A stretch of DNA of 64,000 nt, from NCBI GenBank assembly GCA_910584595.1, contig CAJUBQ010000013.1:1-64000 (forward strand). The letters are read 5' to 3'. Origin of the DNA: an uncultured Eubacterium sp. (lineage in GTDB: Bacteria > Bacillota > Clostridia > Lachnospirales > Lachnospiraceae). Below the pieces are notes generated by a model, which saw nothing but the letters and a program-made list of their open reading frames with translations, was not told the origin of the DNA and searched no databases. Of the stretch, positions 30,603-38,649 are shown in pieces. The first letter of the stretch is position 1, and each line of letters begins with the position of its first letter. The position numbers were made by a program, and so were the translations under genes.

Positions 30603-30947
30603 TTAACTATGCTCCAGAGCTTTATTATCATATTGTTTTTCATTTAACTCTTCTCTTGCGCCATTCTTTAGTGCATGACATGCTCTTTTAAAATCATTTC
30701 TGCGCACAAAGAAATCGAACTGTAACTGATAACAGGCCTCATTTTGATAGATATGCAGCATATGAAGCAATACAGGGCCATCCTCGCGCATCCAAATCCG
30801 ATAATCAATCTGTGCGTTATGCAGCAGTCTGCAATAGTTCACATACTGTTCTTTCTGTACTGTACAGGTAAGCAGATGCCAACAATCCTTCTTCTCCTGT
30901 ATTTTTTGCTTCATAAAAAACAGTTCTTTTAAAAATAAAAATCTCAT
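30603..30947 (-). CDS. Hypothetical protein, 114 residues
   Basis: No family is recognised. The ATG at 30947 (MRFLFLKELFFMKQ) follows GGAAGG; an upstream extension lacks a ribosome site. The protein is rich in Cys, His and aromatic residues (CWHLLTCTVQKEQYVNYCRLL) and has a basic segment near the end (FFVRRNDFKRACHAL). No signal peptide; one moderately hydrophobic N-terminus. It stands alone upstream of the groES promoter region, divergent from the XRE gene. Confidence 0.55.
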   Translation of the reverse strand: MRFLFLKELFFMKQKIQEKKDCWHLLTCTVQKEQYVNYCRLLHNAQIDYRIWMREDGPVLLHMLHIYQNEACYQLQFDFFVRRNDFKRACHALKNGAREELNEKQYDNKALEHS

Positions 30948-31177
30948 TGTTATGCCTTCCTTTACGATATTATTACTTAAGGAACCATCTGCATATATTT
31001 TATGCCAGCTCCTGTTCAAAATTATTACTGTATTAGTATACTATTATTATCATTTGTATTATAACATCTTTAATGCTAAAGTCAATATTCTGATAATACT
31101 ATTAGTGCCACTTTTAGAGAATTACTTTCAATTATAATGAAAAGAAAACACTTGACTTACCCTGGGAGGATAACTTT

Positions 31178-31558
31178 ATGCCACTGGATTATAAAATACT
31201 TGGCTCTAATATACAAAACCGTAGAAAAGAACTGCATATCACACAGCAAAAAATGGCAGATGATTTATTCCTGTCATTAAGCCTGATTAGCAAACTGGAA
31301 CGCGGTGTAAAGTCTGTCAGTCTGGATACCCTTTTTCAAATCGCAGAATATTTAAACACGAATATTGCAGCGCTTACTTCGGATCCGAACAATCCAAAAG
31401 TCCAGCACAATAAGCTGATACGCGATATTGATATGATGCTGGAAGATATGGATAACCGCCATCTTCGCATTTTAAATAAACTGATGAAAACGTATATGGA
31501 TCAAATACAGGAAATTTATCCCGAATCGGAACCGACACAGAAAAAACTCTCAGAATAA
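31178..31558 (+). CDS. XRE-family helix-turn-helix regulator
   Basis: A 126-residue DNA-binding protein. Residues about 8-65 are a Cro/C1-type HTH (IQNRRKELHITQQKMADDLF; LSLISKLERGVKSVSLDTLF). The C-terminal half is helical and acidic and may dimerise. GGGAGG precedes the ATG, and a possible -10 TATAAT lies at 31133-31138 without a clear -35. Target unknown. Confidence 0.88.
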   Translation: MPLDYKILGSNIQNRRKELHITQQKMADDLFLSLSLISKLERGVKSVSLDTLFQIAEYLNTNIAALTSDPNNPKVQHNKLIRDIDMMLEDMDNRHLRILNKLMKTYMDQIQEIYPESEPTQKKLSE

Positions 31559-31573
31559 TTCCTGGCAACAAGA

Positions 31574-31613
31574 AAAACACAGCTCGGCATTTTATTTCTT
31601 CCGAACTGTGTTT
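31574..31613. terminator. Bidirectional terminator
   Basis: AACACAGCTCGG pairs with CCGAACTGTGTT (one mismatch) around a 13-nt loop, with U-runs on both sides, between the convergent XRE and alaS genes. Confidence 0.8.
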
Positions 31614-31625
31614 GATTGATTTTTG

Positions 31626-34283
31626 CTATTTCAGCATACCTTCTAATGCTGCAGCCGCCTCTTTTAACGCATCGTCAATACCGGCAGGATTCTTGCCCCC
31701 GGCCTGCGCCATATTTGGACGTCCTCCCCCGCCGCCGCCAACTTTACCTGCAGCAGCCCGTATCAGATTGCCTGCATGTGCACCGGCTGCCATTGCATGT
31801 TCTGTCGCCATTGCAACCAGATTTACTTTTCCGGCTGTATCGGATGCAAGCAAAATAACCCCTTCACCTAATTTGGCTTTCCACTGGTCTCCAAGGTCAC
31901 GCAGCCCGTTCATATCTACGCCGGACACTTTTGCTGCCAGAAACTTGATTCCTTTGATTTCCTGCACCTGATCCATCACATCTCCAAGCGCTTCTTTTGC
32001 TGCCTGTGATTTCAATGACTCATTTTCGCTGGCAAGCGCTTTCATTTCCGCCATTAGATGCTCCAGTTTTTCAATTAAGTTTGCCGGTGTTGCTTTCACC
32101 GTTTTAGCAGCGTTCACTAGCGTCTGCTCAATGTTATCATAATACGCAAACACAGCATGAGACGTTAATGCTTCTATACGCCGCACTCCTGCCGCAACGC
32201 CACTTTCTGAAATAATTTTAAACGCTGTAATTGCGTTTGTATTGCCTACATGCGTTCCGCCGCAAAGTTCTACGGAAAAGTCTCCCATACGGACAACGCG
32301 CACCGTTTCTCCATATTTTTCTCCAAACAAAGCCATTGCACCTGTTTGCTTCGCTTCATCCAGTGTCATAATATCTGTCTGAACAGCAAGCGACGCCGCT
32401 ATTTTTTCATTCACAAGCGCTTCTACACGGCCAATCTCCTCTTGTGTCATCGCTGAAAAATGGGTAAAGTCAAACCGCAGCTTGTCCGGCGTCACCTCAG
32501 AACCAGCCTGTTCTACATGCGCTCCTAACACATCGCGCAATGCTTTCTGCAAAAGATGTGTTGCACTATGATTTTTTTCGATCCTTGCTCTGCGCGCACC
32601 GTCAACTTCTAACTGCACGTTATCGCCTGTTTTTAACATACCGCCCGTACATATTCCAATATGGCCAACTTTGCCGCCCAGCAATTTTATCGTATCTTCT
32701 ACTTTAAATTCTCCGTCTTTCGTCCGAATATAGCCCGTATCGCCAATCTGACCGCCCATAGCTGCATAGAACGGCGTTTTTTCTACAATAACCGTTCCAC
32801 GTTCACCATCAGATAATGCTTCGGTAATCTCCGTATCCGTCGTCATAACTGTAATTTCAGAACTGTCTGACAGTCTGCCGTAACCTGTAAATTCGGTCGT
32901 AATACCCGGATCAATCGATTCATAAACCGTTACGTCAGCGCCCATATAATTTGTAGCTTTTCTCGCTTTTCTCGCTTTTGTACGCTGCTTTTCCATGCAA
33001 GAATAAAAACCGTCTTCATCTATCGTGAATCCTTTTTCCTCTAAAATCTCCTCTGTTAAGTCCAAAGGAAATCCATACGTATCATACAGCTTAAATGCAT
33101 CTTCACCGGAAAGCGTTTTGCTTCCTTTTTCTTCCATTGCCTTTTGCATATCCGCTAAGATCGCAAGCCCCTGATCGATTGTTTTATTAAATTTTTCTTC
33201 TTCCTGCGTCAATACTTTAAATATAAATTCCTTCTTTTCTTCCAGCTCCGGATATCCGTCACAGCTTTCTGTAATTACCGTATTGCTGAGCTTTGCAAGA
33301 AACGCGCCTGAAATGCCAAGCATACGCCCGTGTCTTGCCGCACGCCGGATTAAACGCCGCAAAACATAGCCGCGTCCTTCATTCGAAGGCATAATGCCAT
33401 CGGATACCATAAATGTAGCAGAGCGGATATGATCCGTAATCAGGCGGATCGAAATATCATCAAGATCATCTGTCTGGTAAACTTTATGGGACAGTTCACA
33501 CACCTTATCACGAATCGCTTTCATCGTGTCGATGTCAAAAACAGAATCTACCTCCTGCATAACGACCGCAAGACGCTCCAGCCCCATTCCTGTATCAATA
33601 TTTTTCTGTGCCAGCTCTTCATAATGCCCTTTGCCGTCACCATCAAACTGCGTAAAAACATTATTCCAGACTTCCATAAAGCGGTCACAATCACAGCCTA
33701 CCTTGCAATCCGCCCGTCCGCATCCGTAAGCTTCGCCGCGGTCATAATAGATCTCGGAACAAGGCCCGCATGGACCAGCGCCATGCTCCCAGAAATTATC
33801 GCATTTTCCATCCTCATCCCGATAAAATCTTGTAATCTTCTCCGGTGCAACGCCAATCTCATTTTTCCAGATTTCAAATGCTTCCTCATCTTCTCCGTAA
33901 ATAGACGGATAGAGCCTGTCTTCCTCAAGTCCCAGCGTTTTTGTCAAAAATTCCCACGACCAGGCGATCGCTTCATGCTTAAAATAATCGCCAAACGAGA
34001 AATTACCGAGCATTTCAAAAAAAGTCAGATGTCTTGCTGTCTTGCCAACATTTTCAATATCCCCTGTACGGATACACTTTTGACAAGTCGTCACACGCTT
34101 TTTCGGCGGTATTTCCTGTCCGGTAAAATACGGTTTCAGCGGAGCCATTCCGGCATTGATTAACAATAAGCTGTTATCATTATGGGGCACTAAAGAAAAA
34201 CTTTTCATTGCCAGATGCTCTTTACTTTCAAAAAACTCTAAAAACATTCTGCGTAATTCATTTACGCCGTAACTCTTTTTCAC
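31626..34283 (-). CDS. alaS: Alanyl-tRNA synthetase
   Basis: An 885-residue class II synthetase that charges tRNA-Ala and edits Ser/Gly mischarging. Class II motif 1 region FFEMLGNFSFGDYFKHEAI, the catalytic core, editing-domain metal motifs HSATHLLQ (about residue 570) and CGGTH (about 670), and a C-terminal coiled coil plus DHHA1 glycine-rich end (GKVGGGGGGRPNMAQAGGK) are present. The start is GTG at 34283, supported by TTTGGAGG nine bases upstream and by the canonical N-terminus. It follows a 52-codon gene that shares its promoter. No T-box motif is seen. Confidence 0.97.
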   Translation of the reverse strand: MKKSYGVNELRRMFLEFFESKEHLAMKSFSLVPHNDNSLLLINAGMAPLKPYFTGQEIPPKKRVTTCQKCIRTGDIENVGKTARHLTFFEMLGNFSFGDYFKHEAIAWSWEFLTKTLGLEEDRLYPSIYGEDEEAFEIWKNEIGVAPEKITRFYRDEDGKCDNFWEHGAGPCGPCSEIYYDRGEAYGCGRADCKVGCDCDRFMEVWNNVFTQFDGDGKGHYEELAQKNIDTGMGLERLAVVMQEVDSVFDIDTMKAIRDKVCELSHKVYQTDDLDDISIRLITDHIRSATFMVSDGIMPSNEGRGYVLRRLIRRAARHGRMLGISGAFLAKLSNTVITESCDGYPELEEKKEFIFKVLTQEEEKFNKTIDQGLAILADMQKAMEEKGSKTLSGEDAFKLYDTYGFPLDLTEEILEEKGFTIDEDGFYSCMEKQRTKARKARKATNYMGADVTVYESIDPGITTEFTGYGRLSDSSEITVMTTDTEITEALSDGERGTVIVEKTPFYAAMGGQIGDTGYIRTKDGEFKVEDTIKLLGGKVGHIGICTGGMLKTGDNVQLEVDGARRARIEKNHSATHLLQKALRDVLGAHVEQAGSEVTPDKLRFDFTHFSAMTQEEIGRVEALVNEKIAASLAVQTDIMTLDEAKQTGAMALFGEKYGETVRVVRMGDFSVELCGGTHVGNTNAITAFKIISESGVAAGVRRIEALTSHAVFAYYDNIEQTLVNAAKTVKATPANLIEKLEHLMAEMKALASENESLKSQAAKEALGDVMDQVQEIKGIKFLAAKVSGVDMNGLRDLGDQWKAKLGEGVILLASDTAGKVNLVAMATEHAMAAGAHAGNLIRAAAGKVGGGGGGRPNMAQAGGKNPAGIDDALKEAAAALEGMLK

Positions 34284-34304
34284 ACTGTTTGTCCTCCAAA
34301 TGCT

Positions 34305-34463
34305 TTATCTGCGGCCGGTATTATGGATCCGCACCGTTGACGTATTTTTTGCGTCTTTGTTTTCACGAAGCGCTTTACCTGCTTTTACACCGAGCAGCGC
34401 AATCACTGCATAAATAATGGCTTTTAGCACATATTCCATAAAACTTCCTAAAAATGCTGCCAT
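34305..34463 (-). CDS. 52-residue membrane protein upstream of alaS
   Basis: The product is MAAFLGSFMEYVLKAIIYAV followed by IALLGVKAGKALRENKDAKN and TSTVRIHNTGRR. One transmembrane helix (about residues 10-28) with a GxxxG-like GVKAGKAL segment and a polar basic tail. AGGAGG stands eight bases before the ATG. It ends 21 bp before the alaS GTG start and shares its promoter. Similar short proteins seem familiar from Lachnospiraceae genomes, but no function is known to me. Confidence 0.75.
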   Translation of the reverse strand: MAAFLGSFMEYVLKAIIYAVIALLGVKAGKALRENKDAKNTSTVRIHNTGRR

Positions 34464-34570
34464 AAGAAACTCCTCCTGTTCTTTGTTCTGTTTTTATTTT
34501 GACACCTTCCTCTATTTTTATAACAATGTGGGCAGGCTGCCCTGTTACGTATTTTTTATGATCTTTCCCG

Positions 34571-34600
34571 GCAGCTGTCAAAGAATTGGCTGACAGCTGC
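34571..34600 (-). promoter_or_regulatory. Leader hairpin before the alaS operon
   Basis: GCAGCTGTCA and TGACAGCTGC form a perfect 10-bp stem with a 10-nt loop, extended outward by ATGATCT/AGATCAT-type pairing. It lies in the mRNA leader about 30 nt after the predicted start. The following A-rich sequence is not a good terminator tail. The conserved T-box sequence is absent. Confidence 0.55.
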
Positions 34601-34636
34601 TTAGATCATGAACCGGAAGCGATGCATATGTGAATT

Positions 34637-34665
34637 ATTATAATCTTCTTTGCAGGTTATTTCAA
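34637..34665 (-). promoter_or_regulatory. Promoter of the small membrane protein-alaS operon
   Basis: Minus strand TTGAAA (34665-34660), 17-bp spacer, TATAAT (34642-34637). Implied leader of about 165 nt. Confidence 0.75.
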
Positions 34666-34702
34666 CTCATTTTCTTTTTCTGTTGCAATTTATCCGATTT
34701 AC

Positions 34703-34846
34703 CGTTACTATTCACGGCCTGGGGCCGCTCATAGTAACGATTCGGGGCGATATTGAGAGTTTGCTTCGCAAAATCGCCCCTCACTCCTCAATCATGTTCT
34801 CACGGAACGCGCAGCCAGTGCGCGTTCCTGACCCGAAAATAGTAAT
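34703..34846. repeat. Palindromic (MITE-like) element, about 144 bp
   Basis: Ends CGTTACTATTCACGG and CCCGAAAATAGTAATG form imperfect inverted repeats. Inside are two hairpins: CGGGGCGAT...ATCGCCCC (about 34743-34781) and GGAACGCGCA-GCCAG-TGCGCGTTCC (about 34804-34828). No protein is encoded. A matching end lies at 104-117. Confidence 0.65.
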
Positions 34847-34942
34847 GATTTACCATAAATAAAAAAACGTCAGGCTCCCATACCCGAACGATATTGTTAT
34901 AGCTGCATATATTAATAGAGAAAACAGGACTCAGGTATTTTC

Positions 34943-35533
34943 ATGGATTATATTGACAACTTTTCTTCCTCCAGAAGACCGGATCGAAATGTGATTCGCG
35001 TATTTTCTGCGCTCATCGAGGATATTGCCAGAGACCGCGGCGCCGTTTTTGTAACCATTTCCTATACAAACTGTGCCGGATGCAGCACGCCGTCAGACAC
35101 TGTTCGGCTTGTGGTAAATCAAAGCACCGATATCTATGATGAGCAGGGCCGCAATATCCGCCCAAACGAACTGGAACGTGGCATGACCATCGATGCCAGT
35201 TTTTCTTCCGCTATGACAAGAAGCATTCCACCGCAGGCGCAGGCATTTTTTATACGCATAACCGAACGTCCGGTTCAGTCGGTGACTACTACCGGCCGAA
35301 TTGCAGAAGTTAATGCCAGAAATAATTTTATCATTGTGCTGACCAGCCAGAACCCGTCTTCTGCGATACGGTTTCATATTCTCCCGGATACCGTGATATT
35401 GGATCTCTTTGGAAGACGAACTCGTCTTTCTGCATTACGTCCGGGATTTCGCGTACGGGTAGAACATGCATCCTTTATGACGGCAGGCATTCCACCTCAG
35501 ACAACTGCTTTTACCGTTCAGGTTATCAGATAA
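34943..35533 (+). CDS. Hypothetical protein with two tandem beta domains
   Basis: A 196-residue protein built of two related halves of about 80-85 residues. Matching features are an ordered run of beta strands, a D-x-F/Q-G-R turn (YDEQGRNIRP / LDLFGRRTRL), then L-x-x-G-x-x-x (ELERGMTIDASF / ALRPGFRVRVEH), and the closing SIPPQAQAF / GIPPQTTAF. No signal peptide or membrane helix is seen; three cysteines cluster in the first half (TNCAGCST). The fold resembles small OB/DUF5666-like barrels, but no family is assigned. The ribosome site (CAGG) is weak, yet the repeat architecture argues for a real gene. Confidence 0.7.
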   Translation: MDYIDNFSSSRRPDRNVIRVFSALIEDIARDRGAVFVTISYTNCAGCSTPSDTVRLVVNQSTDIYDEQGRNIRPNELERGMTIDASFSSAMTRSIPPQAQAFFIRITERPVQSVTTTGRIAEVNARNNFIIVLTSQNPSSAIRFHILPDTVILDLFGRRTRLSALRPGFRVRVEHASFMTAGIPPQTTAFTVQVIR

Positions 35534-35623
35534 CTCCTGTAAAAGAACAGCATTTTTATTAAGTTAAAATTTATTATTTTTAACAAACACTGTTAAAAAG
35601 TGGAAGATAACATTATAACTTTG

Positions 35624-35648
35624 GGACTTTGCATTTACTGCAAAGTCC
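35624..35648. other. Perfect hairpin without U-run
   Basis: GGACTTTGCA-TTTAC-TGCAAAGTCC, 91 bp after the preceding gene. It lacks a T-run on either side, so it may be a weak terminator or a structured element. Confidence 0.5.
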
Positions 35649-35676
35649 AGGTAAAACAAAAACCATTCCTCCATCA

Positions 35677-36010
35677 TTACATTAGAGAAAAAGAAATGCT
35701 TTCTGCATTCGGAAATAACATCCAGCTCCATATTTGGATGCCAAAATATCGATAGTTCTCTCGGTTTTTATAAATGAAACGCAGTGCATCCTGAACATCA
35801 TTCGCATAGTTTTCTACAGATACGTGATTCATATGGACAAAAGAAAGATCAATACTTTCCCGAAATTTAACAATTGCTTCTGCAACCAGTTTTTACGCAG
35901 ATCATATTTATCTGCATAATATTTATAAAATGTGGTTTTATTAACCATTGTAATACCTGTAATATCATGAATCGTTATTTTCGTAAATGGAGTTGCTTCT
36001 ATTGTTTTCT
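35677..36010 (-). pseudogene. TetR family regulator, frameshifted remnant
   Basis: Minus-strand translation reads TPFTKITIHDITGITMVNKT then TFYKYYADKYDLR, a TetR helix-turn-helix, near 35885-36000. After a one-base shift near 35895 the frame resumes as VAEAIVKFRESIDLSF and continues HMNHVSVENYANDVQDALRF to a stop at 35677. Another shift lies just before IEATPFT. The N-terminal start is missing. A dead gene, possibly cut by the repeat whose reversed GAGCGTGTTTGAAAA word lies near 36050-36066. Confidence 0.75.
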
Positions 36011-36012
36011 AC

Positions 36013-36353
36013 GATGACACAGCCGACATCGGCCTCCAAAACAAATCATTTTTCAAACACGCTCTAGAGAAATGGACGTTCCCAAGGAGAATTTTGCCGA
36101 GAACTGTGCTTAAAATGCGGTTATTTAATTGATTTAACTCATACATGCCCGTAATGAAATGCTGCAGGCAAGCATTGATTCGCTGGAAAAAGGTGATAAT
36201 ACAAGTCTGGAAGCTGTTTTTCAGAAGTGCATCATCCCCCTGCATAGCTGAGTCCGGTAAAATAATTACGAAAAATAAAGCCGTCCATATGCAGGCAGCT
36301 TTGTTTTTCTGTCTAAATGTTTGTTTAACGAAATCTGATTCGTTAAGGCGCAT
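36013..36353. other. No supported gene
   Basis: Contains the reversed GAGCGTGTTTGAAAAATGAT word (about 36046-36066) and scattered short frames without ribosome sites or family similarity. A plus-strand stretch around 36150-36220 (ARNEMLQASIDSLEKGDNTS) looks like a gene fragment but has no start. Confidence 0.6.
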
Positions 36354-36617
36354 CTACCGCTTCTTTAATGCGATCTTTATTACATGCGTCCTGTTATATC
36401 TCTGCATAATAACAAATACAAGATCAAATATACAGCCGCCTATAGATGTCAGCAGAAATACATAAAATGATCCGAACCATCTGACAGCAATAAGCGGCAC
36501 AAAACTGAGCAGCATGTTTGTTTCATGCACTAATTCAGACTGGCACATTGCCTGTGCTATCTCATCCCATGTCCCCAATCCCCTGCGTTTTATTGTATCT
36601 GTCTGTGTTTGCAGCAT
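36354..36617 (-). pseudogene. Fragment resembling a CrtO-like acyltransferase
   Basis: An 87-codon frame whose last 65 residues (ELVHETNMLLSFVPLIAVRW, then two hydrophobic stretches and VIMQRYNRTHVIKI) resemble the C-terminus of glycosyl-4,4'-diaponeurosporenoate acyltransferase-like membrane proteins, where a His-containing helix and a QRYNRPR motif occur. The N-terminal part is absent. Judged a remnant; the family call is tentative. Confidence 0.4.
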
Positions 36618-36653
36618 ATATTTACGCTGTGACTTTTATAAGAGTCCTGCTTT

Positions 36654-37481
36654 CTATGGCTGTATAGTATAAAATGCTTTCTCCGCAGACCTGGCCAGTT
36701 TCCGGTACTGCTTCACTGCATCTTCCGACACGCCTTCCAGCGGTATTGACTTTGGGATGGAAACCACATAGTTCATGCCATTCCATCTGCCTGCCAGCTT
36801 CCAAGCCGGCATCTCCTGATAGGAGTCGTCTTCAAACCGCATGACGGAAAACAGCCAGCCTTTTTTGTCTTCCTCATAGCATTTCTTAGCGTAAAATGCT
36901 ACACAGGAATCATCTTCTTCTGTAATATAGCTGCCTTCCCATCCAGCCGGCAGCTTCAGCCAGAAATCGGAAGTCTCATATATGGATTTTCCTTCTCTTT
37001 CTTTTTTAACCGGCTGGATGGAAGCTGCTGCTCCACGTGACCCGGCGACAATCCTGGCATACTGCTTCTGCGCCGCTTTTGAAGCGCCCATAACCTGCAC
37101 GTCTGTCGGAAACAGTGCAACATAACTGTACCCGTTCCATCTGCCTGCCAGCTCATAATCCGGCATATCCATGTAAGAATCGTCTTCAAACCGCATAATG
37201 GAAAACAGCCAGCCTTCCTTTGTTTCCTTATAGCACTTTTTGGAATAAAACGCCACATAAGATCCGTGTTTCTTATCTCTGCTGGCTTTTTTCACATACT
37301 GGTTCTTCCAGTCTGCCGGGAACTTCAAAGTAAAATCCGAAGCTGCCTTTACTGTAATTTTCTTATCTGACGCCGCTGCTTCTGTACTTTTCATCGGAAT
37401 ACAGCCATTTCCTGCCGCAAGAGCCAAGGCTGCCGCTGCTGCCAACAGAACAGTCACAATCTTCTGTAATAATTTTTTCAT
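36654..37481 (-). CDS. Secreted protein with two tandem repeats
   Basis: A 275-residue exported protein. A signal peptide (KKLLQKIVTVLLAAAAALAL) precedes two copies of a roughly 105-residue domain. Each has a W in a Ser/Asp-x-F-x-L-K-x-P-A-x-W opening (SDFTLKFPADW; SDFWLKLPAGW), SYVAFYSKKCYKE / SCVAFYAKKCYEE, GWLFSIMRFEDDSY / GWLFSVMRFEDDSY, then ELAGRWNGYSYV / KLAGRWNGMNYV and a closing helix with Q-Y. The Cys27 is not in a lipobox context. GGAGA lies before the ATG. Family not recognised; likely an extracellular or cell-wall protein of unknown role. Confidence 0.8.
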   Translation of the reverse strand: MKKLLQKIVTVLLAAAAALALAAGNGCIPMKSTEAAASDKKITVKAASDFTLKFPADWKNQYVKKASRDKKHGSYVAFYSKKCYKETKEGWLFSIMRFEDDSYMDMPDYELAGRWNGYSYVALFPTDVQVMGASKAAQKQYARIVAGSRGAAASIQPVKKEREGKSIYETSDFWLKLPAGWEGSYITEEDDSCVAFYAKKCYEEDKKGWLFSVMRFEDDSYQEMPAWKLAGRWNGMNYVVSIPKSIPLEGVSEDAVKQYRKLARSAEKAFYTIQP

Positions 37482-37520
37482 TATGTACGTCTCCTCTCTG
37501 AATTAAAATTTTGAGAAATA

Positions 37521-37817
37521 TTAATCCCTTTTATTGCGTCTGTTTTTAACTACAGGCGTTATAATCCATGCCGCACCATAGCCAGAGACTGCGCTGCATC
37601 CACCTGTAAACCAAAGAACCGCTTCTATTACTCCAAGCCCGCTGAAAATATCCCCATGCTGTGTCATAAGTGCAATGGCTCCGGAAACAAATAAAGCTGC
37701 TGGAAGAATCAGCGTTCCATGCCGCAGTATCCTGTTTTTTATCTTACAACATAGTATGCACTGCACGATAAAAGAAGCCGCTGCCGGGGCAGCCAAAAAC
37801 AATAGTAAATACTTCAT
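37521..37817 (-). CDS. Small membrane protein, 98 residues
   Basis: Three predicted transmembrane helices (about residues 3-25, 35-52 and 62-90) and a basic tail KNRRNKRD. AAAGGA precedes the ATG. It lies 39 bp upstream of the secreted tandem-domain gene in the same direction and may form an operon with it. No family recognised. Confidence 0.6.
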   Translation of the reverse strand: MKYLLLFLAAPAAASFIVQCILCCKIKNRILRHGTLILPAALFVSGAIALMTQHGDIFSGLGVIEAVLWFTGGCSAVSGYGAAWIITPVVKNRRNKRD

Positions 37818-37944
37818 TTTTATAATCCTTTAGCACTTTACAAATTTTCTGTTAAGGCCACAAAGCCTGAATGCCGCTGTATTTTTACGTCGCCTTTTTG
37901 TCATCTGTTCCCACTGCTTATTTTTAGTTTATCATAATCTATGG

Positions 37945-37970
37945 TTATTGAAAATGTCTTTTTTCAATAA
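37945..37970. promoter_or_regulatory. Candidate operator palindrome
   Basis: TTATTGAAAA-TGTCTT-TTTTCAATAA, a perfect 10-bp inverted repeat about 130 bp upstream of the small membrane-protein gene. A weak minus-strand promoter (TTTTCA, 17 bp, TAAACT) overlaps it, so it could be a repressor site. Confidence 0.4.
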
Positions 37971-38145
37971 TCAGCACTGACGATTAAATTATGGGGTTGT
38001 CAGTTTTAATTACATATATCTTTCGACATTTTGCAGCTTCTGATGATGGTATTTTCAAACAAAAAAACTCCCCCTGCTGTAGTTTTGAAAAACACTTTTC
38101 ATTTATTGTGCATATCCAGGCATCACCCTTTTCCAGTGCATTCCG

Positions 38146-38535
38146 TTACTGGAACCTTATCTGGAGCCGTTTTCCTGTTTTATGCCTGTATTCAGATAAC
38201 TCTACGTTCTGGAATGATTCAAATATCCGGCTGTGCTTTTCTGACAGGGACAGCGCCGCTTTCTTCCAGAGTTTTTCCCACGCCTCCATTGCCTGGGATA
38301 TCATATGCCCGATCTGTATCAGGCAATAATGGCTTTTCAATGCCTGGTAATTCCTGCTGTATAAATGTTCCAGAAAATAACCGTGTCTTTTCTGCGCGTT
38401 AAAGCCTTCATTTTCTATTTTCCACCGCCGCCTGCCGGCTTCCGCCAGAGCAGACACATTTTTCTGGTTAACGGGAAGGTCTGTCAGGAACAGGAATTCA
38501 GTTTTTACGTTTTCTGTCTCCCCCCTCGTTTGCAT
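38146..38535 (-). pseudogene. Transposase C-terminal fragment
   Basis: About 125 codons read as the C-terminal third of a DDE transposase: TDLPVNQKNVSALAEAGRRR then WKIENEGFNAQKRHGYFLEH, where WKIENEGFN contains the last catalytic acidic residue, followed by LKSHYCLIQIGHMISQAMEA. The first two catalytic Asp residues and the N-terminus are missing. Its upstream end is fused to a KTR-domain gene near 38525. Confidence 0.8.
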
Positions 38536-38621
38536 TTCGGGCAGCAGAGGGGAAAATTTTTCAACTCTGTATCTGCCAGTGGCTGCAATCTCGTTTTATT
38601 TCCGCAGATAGGACAGAGCAT
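38505..38621 (-). pseudogene. Truncated cysteine-rich KTR-domain gene
   Basis: Thirty-eight codons: MLCPICGNKTRLQPLADTEL then KNFPLCCPKCKRGGRQKT. The two CxxC zinc-ribbon pairs and NKTR motif match the short KTR proteins carried by conjugative transposons, but the usual end after CCPKCK is replaced by sequence of the transposase fragment. This is a marker of a decayed conjugative element. Confidence 0.7.
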
Positions 38622-38649
38622 CCATTTTGTTTGTATCCATTTCCCCCTG

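Noticed and set aside
34464..34640. T-box riboswitch upstream of alaS
   Set aside because: The leader has a strong hairpin but not the conserved T-box sequence or a following terminator, so only a generic leader hairpin is reported.
36009..36353. 114-codon minus-strand frame
   Set aside because: No ribosome site; it runs through a repeat word and gene debris.
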